Numbered from the stretch's first letter, positions 25,858 through 33,763 are shown. The stretch is 37,096 bases of DNA from Clostridiales bacterium (GCA_021203005.1 JAJQCB010000051.1:1-37096); one strand, 5' to 3'. Made by a program: numbers and translations. Notes: generated by a model not told the origin, from the letters alone.

Positions 25858-25940
25858 GCCAAAAATAAAAACAGACAAAGAAGCCCTGTTTACAGAGTAA
25901 TCGGATACATACCGCTCACTCATTTCGGACGCCTTTGTCT
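25858..25940 (-). ncRNA. structured leader with terminator-like end upstream of the MerR gene
   Basis: In the minus-strand RNA AGACAAAG (25933-25940) pairs with CTTTGTCT (25873-25880), enclosing about 52 nt with smaller stems (CCG/CGG and CTGT/ACAG). The closing strand is followed by GTTTTTATTTTT, which resembles an intrinsic terminator. This suggests an attenuator or small RNA. No known riboswitch family is recognised. The rest of the gap to pylSc (25941-26050) shows nothing clear. Confidence 0.45.
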
Positions 25941-26050
25941 TACTGATCAAATCGTACCATATTTGCTTTTTTCTAACAAGCCAGCTGATTATCTCTCTTT
26001 TTGCTAAGCTTATCCCAAAATAATATCTATCTGTTTTGTAGGATTTCTGA

Positions 26051-26893
26051 TCACTTAATATTCAGCCGTGCCCCATCCAGATACGTAATACTCTTTGAGA
26101 AACGATGAATCCCCTGCTGCTTTTCCCGATACATTAACAGACGCTCCAGACCGAACCCAATTCCTACCCAGGTACTGCTGATCTTCCAGGCGGCGTCTAA
26201 TGCATGCGGTCCCATGGATGTAGAGGCCAGTTCGAGTCCATTTGTCCCCACCACGTCCAGTCCTTTTCCGTAGACTACCGAATCATCTTCCTCCAGACGG
26301 TAATCCGGGATATCCGCTGCCTCCAGAACCAGAGTCGCCAGGTCTTTTAACCGTTCCACCCGCTCCTCCATGGGGGTTCCCCACTCCACCAGGTTCAACA
26401 TGGTAAATTCTTTCAGATGGGAATTTCCCTCCGACTCTTTCCGGAAACAGGAACCCACCTCAAACACCTTAAGCGGTGGACGGGTAATATTCATCAGATT
26501 TCTTGAAACCTCATAAAGATTCGGCGCCAGCATGGGACGAAGACAGGTTTTATGATCCAGCCAAAAAACCTGATCATTCAGCGGATGTGTGCCGTCAATT
26601 GTCATCCGTTCCAGAAACTTTCTCGAAATGATAATCGGCGTGGTAACCTGAGTAAAACCTTCCCGGCAAAGCGCCTTTTCCAATGCCTCCTGCAGAAGCA
26701 CCAGCTTCGGCTGATGCGACTCGAAAAGCAGATGGTTCAGCATCCCTTTATTTTCCCGTACCGCCTGTTTCTCTACTGTTTTATACTGTTTTTCCCGCTC
26801 CGACGGCGTCTCAAACTCCTGATTCAGCCCCGCGTAGTCCATGCCAAGCTCCGCCAGGCGGTTTTTCTGCGCTTCCGTGTAGTTTACGCTCAT
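26051..26893 (-). CDS. pylSc: pyrrolysyl-tRNA synthetase catalytic domain (PylSc)
   Basis: PylSc charges tRNA-Pyl with pyrrolysine. The 280-residue class II synthetase domain shows DHKTCLRPMLAPNLYEVSRNL (motif with pyrrolysine-pocket residues), motif 2 in VFEVGSCFRKESEGNSHLKEFTMLN and motif 3 in GFGLERLLMYRE. The length fits bacterial PylSc, which lacks the tRNA-binding N-domain found fused in Methanosarcina PylS. That N-domain is encoded just upstream at 26997-27374. An AGGAG site lies 8 nt before the ATG. TGA stop. Confidence 0.97.
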   Translation of the reverse strand: MSVNYTEAQKNRLAELGMDYAGLNQEFETPSEREKQYKTVEKQAVRENKGMLNHLLFESHQPKLVLLQEALEKALCREGFTQVTTPIIISRKFLERMTIDGTHPLNDQVFWLDHKTCLRPMLAPNLYEVSRNLMNITRPPLKVFEVGSCFRKESEGNSHLKEFTMLNLVEWGTPMEERVERLKDLATLVLEAADIPDYRLEEDDSVVYGKGLDVVGTNGLELASTSMGPHALDAAWKISSTWVGIGFGLERLLMYREKQQGIHRFSKSITYLDGARLNIK

Positions 26894-26996
26894 GATTTTT
26901 TCTCCTCACATTTTCTGTGCACTTACCTAACATTCATCGAGAATCCCATTTTTATACTTACAGAAGCAGGATTTTCTCGCTGCTGCCGTCAAAATC

Positions 26997-27374
26997 CTAC
27001 CCACGTCCGCCGAGCCGCCGCGCATCGTCCGTAAATATGGTAGAAGAATATTTTGTCAATTTCCACTCCGGAATTCTGCATTTCGGGCAGGGATACGTAC
27101 ACCAGCGGTTCCGCAGCCACCTCGCGCTGCGGCTTTTCTTTGAATTCCAGACCTGAAAATGCTCCCCGCAATGCGTCGTCACATCAATCATATCCCCCAC
27201 CAGTGTCACCGTCTTCACGCCGTGGAGAATCCCCGACCTGGACGGCCAGAGCTTGATCGTACTGATCATCCCGTACAATCCTTTGCTTTTCTGGACATAA
27301 CGGGCCACTTTCTTCTTCGCATCCTTTTTTTCGCTCTTATTCTCATCTGTTCTCAGATTTTTTGTCTCCGGCAT
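26997..27374 (-). CDS. pylSn: pyrrolysyl-tRNA synthetase N-terminal tRNA-binding protein (PylSn)
   Basis: PylSn binds tRNA-Pyl and raises the efficiency of charging by PylSc. The 125 residues begin with a basic, Lys-rich segment, then GMISTIKLWPSRSGILHGVK, THCGEHFQVWNSKKSRSARWLRN and CPKCRIPEWKL, the PylSn family core with its metal-type Cys/His residues. The ATG at 27374 has an AAAGGGGGG site and is preferred over the ATG at 27398, which overlaps the pylD stop. It ends in TAG; readthrough would add 12 residues plus pyrrolysine before TAA. Confidence 0.94.
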   Translation of the reverse strand: MPETKNLRTDENKSEKKDAKKKVARYVQKSKGLYGMISTIKLWPSRSGILHGVKTVTLVGDMIDVTTHCGEHFQVWNSKKSRSARWLRNRWCTYPCPKCRIPEWKLTKYSSTIFTDDARRLGGRG

Positions 27375-27394
27375 TTGATCCGCCCCCCCTTTTC

Positions 27395-28321
27395 TCATAT
27401 CATTGCCTGATTCTCTGATTGCTCCTGTCTCTTACAGTCAAAATACATCGTCAGCGTTCCCAACTCCAGCGGATTGTGAATGACCGTGGCAATCTGCCTC
27501 GCCTCCCCGGTAATTCCACAAGGCATCCCCGGTGCGGCGACCACCGTATCCGGACCCACATCCTGCTCTGTCAAAAATCCTTCTGAGGTGGTCGCATCAT
27601 ACAGATAGTGGAAATCATGGTACACCGGCAGTCCTTGCAAAACTGTCAGTTTCCCTCTCACACCTTCCTGCTCTTCCGACTCCGCGTGCACCACAAATCC
27701 AAAATGCTCCTTATGGCTTTCCTCCGTCGCAAATCGAGTTTCTACCTGCCGCTTCAATTTCTCCCCCGCTGCAACTGCTTTCTCCGTATTCTGATCATAG
27801 AGGAAAACATGGCATCCTTTCTCTATCAGAAAAACTGCCGCACTCCTTCCCACCGGGCCCGCACCCAGCACCAGCACCGGCTCATTTTTCTCTTCCATGG
27901 CCAGATACAGCGCCTGGGCAAAACCAATCCCTGTCGCATAGCCGTTATCCGAAATAGCGTGACATCTAAGGCTGACGGCAGAATAGGTATCATCATCCGC
28001 CATAAATACCATATCTGCGCCTTTTCCGTAAGCCTCATACAGCCCGGTCACATCCGTCGTCTCCGTGACAAAAGCATCCAGACCATAATATCGCAAAATC
28101 CCGCAGACAGAATCGGCAAAGTGAGAAATCAGACCCAGTCCGCTGGTGACCGGCACCACGGCAACCCTCTCCTTTGCGGCTTCCCTACAGGCATTCTCCA
28201 TCCCGACGGACATTGCAGCCAGCTCAAACATCGTCTTCCCTGTCTGGCTCTGAAAGAGCCGGTCATATTCCTCCATCCCTGTCAGAATCGGAATTACATC
28301 CGATGGCAGTAACCGTGACAT
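27395..28321 (-). CDS. pylD: pyrrolysine biosynthesis dehydrogenase PylD
   Basis: PylD oxidises the lysine-derived amide precursor so that it cyclises to pyrrolysine. The protein (308 aa from the ATG at 28321, which has a GGAGGG site; an ATG 45 bp upstream is possible) shows VAVVPVTSGLGLISHFADSV and YYGLDAFVTETTDVTGLYEA, a MADDDTYSAV segment and the Rossmann NAD motif VLGAGPVGRSAAVFL, followed by HNPLELGTLTMYF at the end. Archaeal PylD is about 260 aa. It is downstream of pylC by 128 bp. TGA stop, close to the pylSn start. Confidence 0.96.
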   Translation of the reverse strand: MSRLLPSDVIPILTGMEEYDRLFQSQTGKTMFELAAMSVGMENACREAAKERVAVVPVTSGLGLISHFADSVCGILRYYGLDAFVTETTDVTGLYEAYGKGADMVFMADDDTYSAVSLRCHAISDNGYATGIGFAQALYLAMEEKNEPVLVLGAGPVGRSAAVFLIEKGCHVFLYDQNTEKAVAAGEKLKRQVETRFATEESHKEHFGFVVHAESEEQEGVRGKLTVLQGLPVYHDFHYLYDATTSEGFLTEQDVGPDTVVAAPGMPCGITGEARQIATVIHNPLELGTLTMYFDCKRQEQSENQAMI

Positions 28322-28408
28322 ATTCGTTTTCTCCCTCCGAATTATAATTTGTGTTATAAATGGCATACACTTCGAACACTCGCTGGCATATACACTTATG
28401 AACGGCGC

Positions 28409-28424
28409 ATTTTCATGCGAAAAT
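28409..28424. other. small hairpin between pylC and pylD
   Basis: ATTTTC and GAAAAT form a perfect 6-bp stem around ATGC in the 128-bp gap between pylC and pylD. Two near-direct repeats of TGGCATAC/TGGCATATAC lie beside it. No promoter is clear. Confidence 0.3.
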
Positions 28425-28449
28425 ATGCTATACAGTTTTTCATAACATC

Positions 28450-29637
28450 TTACAACTTTCCCCGCACAGCTGCCTTTCTCTCACAGTCCTCTGTTTTTCG
28501 TCTCAACCCGGCTTCCTCGTCCGCCGTCAATACCGCGATAGCTCTCCAGCTTCCGGCACCGGGTTTATAGTTGGACATTAGTAATTCCGCACCGCAGCAA
28601 TTTTTTTCCATATGCAGGATACCGGCATCCGCCATAATCCGCTCTCCCAGAATCTCTACAGCTCCGTCACAAACGTCCATCTGCTGATAACAGGAAACCT
28701 TTCTTTCTTTTTCTGCAACACGAATCTGTCCGTCAACCGTCCCTGCCTGGCAAAATCCTGATCTCCCCAAATCCTCCCGATGTCTCTCCTCCCTCAGACA
28801 AATCAGTTCCTCCACAAAATTGACGTCGGAAGCAAAGTAAACCGCGATGGGTGTCTGGCTCGGAAACCTCGCGTCAATTTCCAGAACATAGAGCGCTCCT
28901 TCATGCAATATGACTTCAATATCAAAAATCCCGTCAATCTGAAGCTCCCCGTTTATCCTTTCCGCAATGTCCATAAATTCCTTCCGAATTTTTTCAGAAA
29001 CCGCCGCCGGAGCGATAACCCGTTTGCAGTCATAATCCTTATCAATAATAATTTCCGTAATCATCGGTATCTCAACACCGCCTCCGGCGCCGCACCCTAA
29101 GACTTCCAGAGAATAAGACGGTCCGTCCAGATACTGCTCTGCCACATAAGCGTCCTGCCCTCTCACACATTTCTTCCACTCCGATAAATCTGAGATTAGG
29201 ACAACACCATGGCTCCCGCTGGAAGAATCAGGCTTTACAATCACCGGAAAACCACAGTCAGGAAAAGGCTTCGCACAACGGACACCCACCCGTTCAAAGA
29301 GCTGTTTTGATGCCGTCTTAGATGACGAAACTGCATAAGCCCCCGGGTCAAAGATGAGAGAAGTTCCTGTAATGTCCCGATATTTACATAATTTTTCCAG
29401 AATTTCCGCATCCTCCACAGCGGGAAATACATAATCTGCGCGGGAAAACAATCTGCACATAGCCTTTTCATCTGTGAATTCTACACAGGCTGCTTCATGA
29501 GCAATTCCCACAGCCGGAGCAAACCGGTTCCGGTCAGCCACAGTCACACGATGTCCCGCCTCCCGGGCAAGAAACGCAATCTCCACCCCTTGCAGCTTTC
29601 CTCCCACTACAAGGATTTCTTTCTGTTTTCGATCCAT
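28450..29637 (-). CDS. pylC: pyrrolysine biosynthesis ligase PylC
   Basis: PylC is an ATP-grasp ligase joining 3-methyl-D-ornithine to lysine. The 395 residues start at the ATG with a GGAGG site; a longer frame has none. Visible are ILVVGGKLQGVEIAFLAREAG (N-domain), CGFPVIVKPDSSSGSHGVVL (ATP-grasp) and ALYVLEIDARFPSQTPIAVYFASD (metal and ATP-binding end). It overlaps the end of pylB by 31 nt, so the two are translated in a coupled way. TAA stop. Confidence 0.96.
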   Translation of the reverse strand: MDRKQKEILVVGGKLQGVEIAFLAREAGHRVTVADRNRFAPAVGIAHEAACVEFTDEKAMCRLFSRADYVFPAVEDAEILEKLCKYRDITGTSLIFDPGAYAVSSSKTASKQLFERVGVRCAKPFPDCGFPVIVKPDSSSGSHGVVLISDLSEWKKCVRGQDAYVAEQYLDGPSYSLEVLGCGAGGGVEIPMITEIIIDKDYDCKRVIAPAAVSEKIRKEFMDIAERINGELQIDGIFDIEVILHEGALYVLEIDARFPSQTPIAVYFASDVNFVEELICLREERHREDLGRSGFCQAGTVDGQIRVAEKERKVSCYQQMDVCDGAVEILGERIMADAGILHMEKNCCGAELLMSNYKPGAGSWRAIAVLTADEEAGLRRKTEDCERKAAVRGKL

Positions 29638-30653
29638 TGGCGATATTCCTCCGCTTTTGCAATTTCCAGACCGCATTCTGTCACCGTATCACGAATTCCA
29701 TCCACCGTCCGGTTGCCGTTATCAATGTCCCTGTCAGCATTGGCAACTCCGGCAAAGCCTTTTTGTGGGGGGATAATGGAGGTGATTACATTGGCGCCTG
29801 CCATCAATCGCTCCTCAAGCCCATAAAGCCCCTCTACATCCAATGATGCCGGAATCAATACATCCGGATAGAGGAGGCGCATTACAGCAATGTTTAAAAG
29901 TTCCTGCTGGTCCGTACGTACCTCCTTTTTCTCCATCGGCGTGCCGGCCTGCGGCACAAAGGTCATTGCCCTCATCTGGGAAGCACCGATTCGTCCCATC
30001 TCCCGCAGAGAATGGACGATGTCATCCACCGTATCCCCGATACCGCAAAGAAGTCCCTCCTCAATCAGCATCCCGTTCTTTCGGGCATCTGCCTTCGCTG
30101 CCATCCGCTCCTCATAACTCTGATGAATCCTCATTTTTTCAAACAGCTGCGGATTATGGGTCTCCTGATACAGTGCATACCAGTCTGCTCCCGCCTGCGC
30201 AAGTTCACAGATACTCTCATCCGCTATCAAACCGGGAGAGACCATCACCGCCAGCCCCGTCTCTGCTTTCACCCGGCGAACCAGTTCAGACAAACGCCTG
30301 GGATTGTCCAGATACCAGGGATCCTCCCCCATGGTCAGATCAATCAGGTGAACACCGGAATCCTTAAGCTGCACAGCTGTCCGCACAATTTCCTCCTCAC
30401 TCTTACGGTAGCGCTCCGGCTGACCGTTGGATTTGCGAAAATAGCAGAAATTGCACTCATTTCTGCACCAGGTGGAAAAATAGACAAACCCATAAAGAAA
30501 TATTTTCTTTCCGAAAAGTGCCTTTCTCGCTGCGCGGGCGGCCTCAAAAATTTTCTCTGTCTGTGCCGGTTCTCTCTCCGAAAGGAGGAACCGAAGCTCA
30601 CTATCTGACAGGTTTTGACCTTCACGGCATTTTTTTATAATTTCTGTCAACAT
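29607..30653 (-). CDS. pylB: methylornithine synthase PylB (radical SAM)
   Basis: PylB converts lysine to 3-methyl-D-ornithine, the first step of pyrrolysine synthesis. The 348-residue radical SAM enzyme has the cluster motif CRNECNFC (Cys63, Cys67, Cys70), TMGEDPWYLDNPRRL and the later QMRAMTFVPQAGTPM and SLDVEGL segments of the family. Length is typical. A GAGGA site lies 7 nt before the ATG. It is the first pyl protein gene after tRNA-Pyl, and it ends in TAG. An in-frame ATG-GCG-TAG lies 51 nt upstream of the start. Confidence 0.97.
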   Translation of the reverse strand: MLTEIIKKCREGQNLSDSELRFLLSEREPAQTEKIFEAARAARKALFGKKIFLYGFVYFSTWCRNECNFCYFRKSNGQPERYRKSEEEIVRTAVQLKDSGVHLIDLTMGEDPWYLDNPRRLSELVRRVKAETGLAVMVSPGLIADESICELAQAGADWYALYQETHNPQLFEKMRIHQSYEERMAAKADARKNGMLIEEGLLCGIGDTVDDIVHSLREMGRIGASQMRAMTFVPQAGTPMEKKEVRTDQQELLNIAVMRLLYPDVLIPASLDVEGLYGLEERLMAGANVITSIIPPQKGFAGVANADRDIDNGNRTVDGIRDTVTECGLEIAKAEEYRQWIENRKKSL

Positions 30654-30768
30654 ACTTTCGTCCTCTTTTTTCTCTCTACGGTGCCATCTCTGCTACGCCA
30701 TCGCTGATGCATACCCGGATATCTGCCTGCCGACGCAAACAATCTCAATCGACTTCTGTCAGGCGCGC

Positions 30769-30798
30769 AAAAAAAGGAAAGCAGATGATCTGCTTTCC
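30769..30798 (-). terminator. strong intrinsic terminator after tRNA-Pyl
   Basis: On the minus strand an 11-bp self-complementary stem (30776-30798, GGAAAGCAGAT/ATCTGCTTTCC) is followed by seven T. It should end the tRNA transcript before pylB, so pylB may need its own promoter or read-through. Confidence 0.85.
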
Positions 30799-30811
30799 CT
30801 GGAATAAAGAT

Positions 30812-30832
30812 AAAAAGAGAATCTCTTTTTTC
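30812..30832 (-). terminator. first terminator-like hairpin after tRNA-Pyl
   Basis: Immediately after the tRNA an AAAAAGAGA/TCTCTTTTT palindrome forms a short A/T-rich stem. It may help 3' end formation together with the stronger hairpin 15 nt downstream. Confidence 0.5.
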
Positions 30833-30836
30833 ATAG

Positions 30837-30905
30837 CGAAGAGCCCCGGTGTCGCACCCGGCTGTATGGATTTAGAGTCCACATAATCACTCCGATTTAC
30901 CCTCC
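30837..30905 (-). tRNA. pylT: pyrrolysine tRNA, anticodon CUA
   Basis: The 69-nt minus-strand gene folds with the hallmarks of tRNA-Pyl: a single base between acceptor and D stem, a 4-bp D stem (AATC/GATT) with a 5-nt loop lacking GG, a 6-bp anticodon stem (TGTGGA/TCCATA), loop CTCTAAA giving anticodon CUA, a 3-nt variable loop and no TTC in the T loop. The discriminator is G, as in Desulfitobacterium; CCA is not encoded. Acceptor pairing GGAGGGT/GCTCTTC uses three G-T wobbles, and the T stem CCGGG/CCGGG has a central G-G mismatch. TATGAT lies 7 nt upstream as a possible -10. Confidence 0.93.
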
Positions 30906-31171
30906 ACATTAATCATACCGCGCATGCAAAGCAAAACTGTGCCCTGTCAAGCGAGATCTGAAACAGGCAGTCATCGTGCAGTTTCCTGTGAGAAGAACCC
31001 GTCATCTGCACATCTCCTGTCCATTGCGCTGACCCTGCAGCTGCAAAAGGAGCGGTGCGGACAAAATCCTCCTGCTGCACGAAGATACTCCGGCAGCCTT
31101 ATAAGATCCGATGATTCCTCATCTATAATCCATGTAAATTCATGATTGTCTTCATAAACTCTGCCTTTCTT
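30906..31171 (-). other. gap before tRNA-Pyl with decayed coding and a short amber-containing ORF
   Basis: No full gene is present. The frame of the upstream gene stays open for about 65 codons after its TAA and reads like a protein (for example EFTWIIDEESSDLIRLPEY), but has no start codon. In another frame an ATG at 31155 with an AAAGG site opens an 18-codon ORF whose eleventh codon is TAG (31123-31125) and which ends in TAA. The first looks like gene decay; the second could be a leader peptide. Both are inferences. Confidence 0.4.
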
Positions 31172-31849
31172 TTAATGATACCAGTTTTTACAGTAATTAC
31201 ATCCGGATCCGGCCATGCAGTCCTGACAGTCTTTCGACGGAATCCGAATCGGCTGTGCGCTCACCAGATGTATAGCCATAATGGATTTTAACGGCTCCAT
31301 CAGACCGCTGCCCAGCAGATGAATTTTTGTTTTCGCCTCCGGAAGCTCATCCAGGAACACACCGATTGATTCCACCGGCATCCCGTAAAAACCCGGCATA
31401 ACTGTTGTCGACAGGTACTGCTGCGGCAAAATCTTCTCTCGAAGATGGCATTCCATGTAATCCCGCACCGCATCCAGAACGGAAATCTGCAGGCTGTCCG
31501 CCAAAACCGCCTCCGACATCTTCATCTTACGTGTGTCAAGAAGGACTGAGTGACAGACATACACATACCCTCCGAGAATTTCATCGGGTTTTACCATCTG
31601 AAAAATTTTGCACGGCACTTCCCTCTCTCCAAATCGAAGCGTCTCCCCACAAACCTGCTTCGATCCGAATTCACCCATATAAACCGTGATCTCTCTGCTG
31701 GAAAAAAACTCCTCAAAAATTTCCTCTGATTTCTTCCGTGCCCTTAAAACATTTTTTCCTTCCCGCTCCCATCCGCATTTCGGAACCATGTACTTCATAC
31801 ACTGTTCAGAAAGTTCTGACAACGGAATTATAACCTTCGTACACTCCAT
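31172..31849 (-). CDS. MetH-activation-domain-like protein with a C-terminal Cys cluster
   Basis: The start is the ATG with AAGGAG 9 nt upstream, giving 225 residues; the longer frame has no site. The second half resembles the vitamin B12-dependent methionine synthase activation domain: STTVMPGFYGMPVESIGVFLDEL, then HLLGSGLMEPLKSIMAIHLV. The C-terminus holds a CQDCMAGSGCNYC cluster expected to bind metal or Fe-S. Such proteins accompany corrinoid methyltransferases and may help reductive activation of the corrinoid. It is 72 bp after the RamQ-type gene and in the same direction. TAA stop. Confidence 0.78.
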   Translation of the reverse strand: MECTKVIIPLSELSEQCMKYMVPKCGWEREGKNVLRARKKSEEIFEEFFSSREITVYMGEFGSKQVCGETLRFGEREVPCKIFQMVKPDEILGGYVYVCHSVLLDTRKMKMSEAVLADSLQISVLDAVRDYMECHLREKILPQQYLSTTVMPGFYGMPVESIGVFLDELPEAKTKIHLLGSGLMEPLKSIMAIHLVSAQPIRIPSKDCQDCMAGSGCNYCKNWYH

Positions 31850-31921
31850 TGTGCAGCACTCCTTCGTAATGAAATTAAGATGATTGTAAACCCTCATCCG
31901 GGGTGAGAGTCAAGCAGCGGA

Positions 31922-33763
31922 TTAACGTCTCCTGTTTTTACCGAAATTCATTGCCCTGAGGTAGAGATCCTGAAAATTTTTATCTACGGAAAGTTCCACA
32001 TGGCGCACCCTGCCTGCGAATTCATTCATTCGCTCTCTGGAATTTTCAGTAAGCAGGGCCAGACTCACCCCGTCCCCTGCAGCATTCCCGACAAAGGTAA
32101 TCTTTTCCGGATCCATCTCAGGGAAAAGCCCGATTGTAAGAGCACTTTCCTTTTTAATATAACTGCCGAAAGCTCCCGCCACATAGAACCCGTCGATATC
32201 TGCCACCGAACACCCGGCCTCTAACAGCATCGTCTCGAGTCCCGCATGAATGGCAGCTTTTGCCATCTGTACTTCCCTGATATCCTTCTGGGTCAGCGTG
32301 ATATCTTTTTCCCCATAGAAAAGGACAAATTCGTTTCCTTTTTCTCCTCTCCGAAGACGTCGGCAGAGAGTATCCGCAATTCCCTTTTCCCTCGCCTTAT
32401 CGGCAGTCAGCAGCTTTCCTTTCCAGTCGACGATACCGGCTGACAAAAGCTCAGACACGGCATCAATCAGTCCGGAACCGCAGATTCCCACTGCCTCTGT
32501 TCCCCCAATCACTTCCAGCTTCACATCCGTATCCGTAATCATAACTCCCTCTATCGCTCCCGAAGCCGCCCGCATTCCGTGAAGAATCGCCGCCCCCTCG
32601 AAAGCCGGCCCGGCTGCCGTAGAGCAGACATACAAAACACCTCCCTGCGCCAGCACGATTTCTCCGTTGGTACCCACATCAATCATGACACAAATACCAT
32701 CCATCTGGTCCAGACCGACAGCAAGAATGCCCGCTGTGATATCAGACCCCACATGACCCGCGAGGTTGGGAAGCACAAACACTTCCCCTGTACGGCACAT
32801 GCAAATACCGGCGTCTGCCGCAAAAATATGGTTTTCTTTCTGAAACGCCGGGATAAACGGCGCCCTGGCAATCCGCTTCGGATTCACACCAAGGAAAAGA
32901 TGGCTCATGGTTGTATTCCCATCTATTGCACACAGATAAATTCTCTCCGGATCAACCCTCTGTTCGCTTGCCATGTCCCTGGTCAGTTCGTTGATGCCGC
33001 CAACAATGAGCGACTGCATTTTCTGCAGATTTCCCTCACTTTCCCCACAAAAATGAATGCGGGAGATGACATCCGCCCCGTAGGTACTCTGAGGATTGAG
33101 CATCGCTTTTGCCTGCAGCATCCTGCCTTCATTCAGATCCCATAGCATCACAACAACCGAAGTAGTGCCAATGTCCACGGCAATGCCATAGCATTGCATT
33201 GAGGTATCTCCATCTTCCACAGCAAGGATTTCGCCGTCCTTTACCACGGCTGTTACCAAAGTCTCCCCATTCCCGGCGAGCATTGCCAGACTGCGGATCG
33301 GCTCCACTCTTTTGAGAACTGCTTCGCAATGATACTGTGTATACAGAGCATCTGTCAGACGTTGTCTGTCCGGCTTCTGATGAATCAACGAGACAGCTTC
33401 CAGCATGACCGGGTATTTTTTCACAGACACCTGCAGTTCTTTCACATTTTTCTGCGGCTGCATGAGTCTGCCCTTTCGATCCTCCTTTTCCTGTTTTCCC
33501 GGCACCCGGATACTTGCATCAGAAAGCGCCCGGACGCAGCAGGCCAGACGATATCCTTCCTCCAGCTCCTCCGCAGATAAAAGTTTTCGTTCCGTATCGG
33601 TCAGAGGCGTCAGCTGACCGTCCGTCACCTGTATCTTACACTTTCCGCAAAGGCCGTTTCCACTGCAGTCCGCCGGAATTGCCGTCCCGCATCGACGGGC
33701 AAGGTCCAGAATCGTCTCCCGCCCGTCAGTTTCTATTTTTAAGTCTTCCAGACAAATCTTCAT
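31922..33763 (-). CDS. corrinoid activation ATPase, RamQ/RACo type, copy 2
   Basis: The 613 residues begin with a 2Fe-2S ferredoxin domain (CSGNGLCGKC, then LACCV), a linker of about 100 residues and the ASKHA domain with VDIGTTSVVVMLW, MIDVGTNGEIVLAQ, TAAGPAFEGAAIL, CGSGLIDAVSELL and YVAGAFGSYIKKE. It should reductively activate a corrinoid protein at the cost of ATP, as RamQ does in Eubacterium limosum. It is longer than, and clearly diverged from, the copy at 1518-3200. It is transcribed away from the PucR-type gene and toward the pyl genes. TAA stop. Confidence 0.92.
   Translation of the reverse strand: MKICLEDLKIETDGRETILDLARRCGTAIPADCSGNGLCGKCKIQVTDGQLTPLTDTERKLLSAEELEEGYRLACCVRALSDASIRVPGKQEKEDRKGRLMQPQKNVKELQVSVKKYPVMLEAVSLIHQKPDRQRLTDALYTQYHCEAVLKRVEPIRSLAMLAGNGETLVTAVVKDGEILAVEDGDTSMQCYGIAVDIGTTSVVVMLWDLNEGRMLQAKAMLNPQSTYGADVISRIHFCGESEGNLQKMQSLIVGGINELTRDMASEQRVDPERIYLCAIDGNTTMSHLFLGVNPKRIARAPFIPAFQKENHIFAADAGICMCRTGEVFVLPNLAGHVGSDITAGILAVGLDQMDGICVMIDVGTNGEIVLAQGGVLYVCSTAAGPAFEGAAILHGMRAASGAIEGVMITDTDVKLEVIGGTEAVGICGSGLIDAVSELLSAGIVDWKGKLLTADKAREKGIADTLCRRLRRGEKGNEFVLFYGEKDITLTQKDIREVQMAKAAIHAGLETMLLEAGCSVADIDGFYVAGAFGSYIKKESALTIGLFPEMDPEKITFVGNAAGDGVSLALLTENSRERMNEFAGRVRHVELSVDKNFQDLYLRAMNFGKNRRR

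Noticed and set aside
26945-26999. PylSn-PylSc fusion through TAG readthrough
   Set aside because: Reading through the pylSn TAG meets a TAA after 12 codons, before pylSc, so a fused synthetase cannot form.
30912-30950. TTGACA and TATGAT as a tRNA-Pyl promoter
   Set aside because: The two boxes are 27 bp apart, too far for a standard promoter; only the -10-like box is at a sensible distance.
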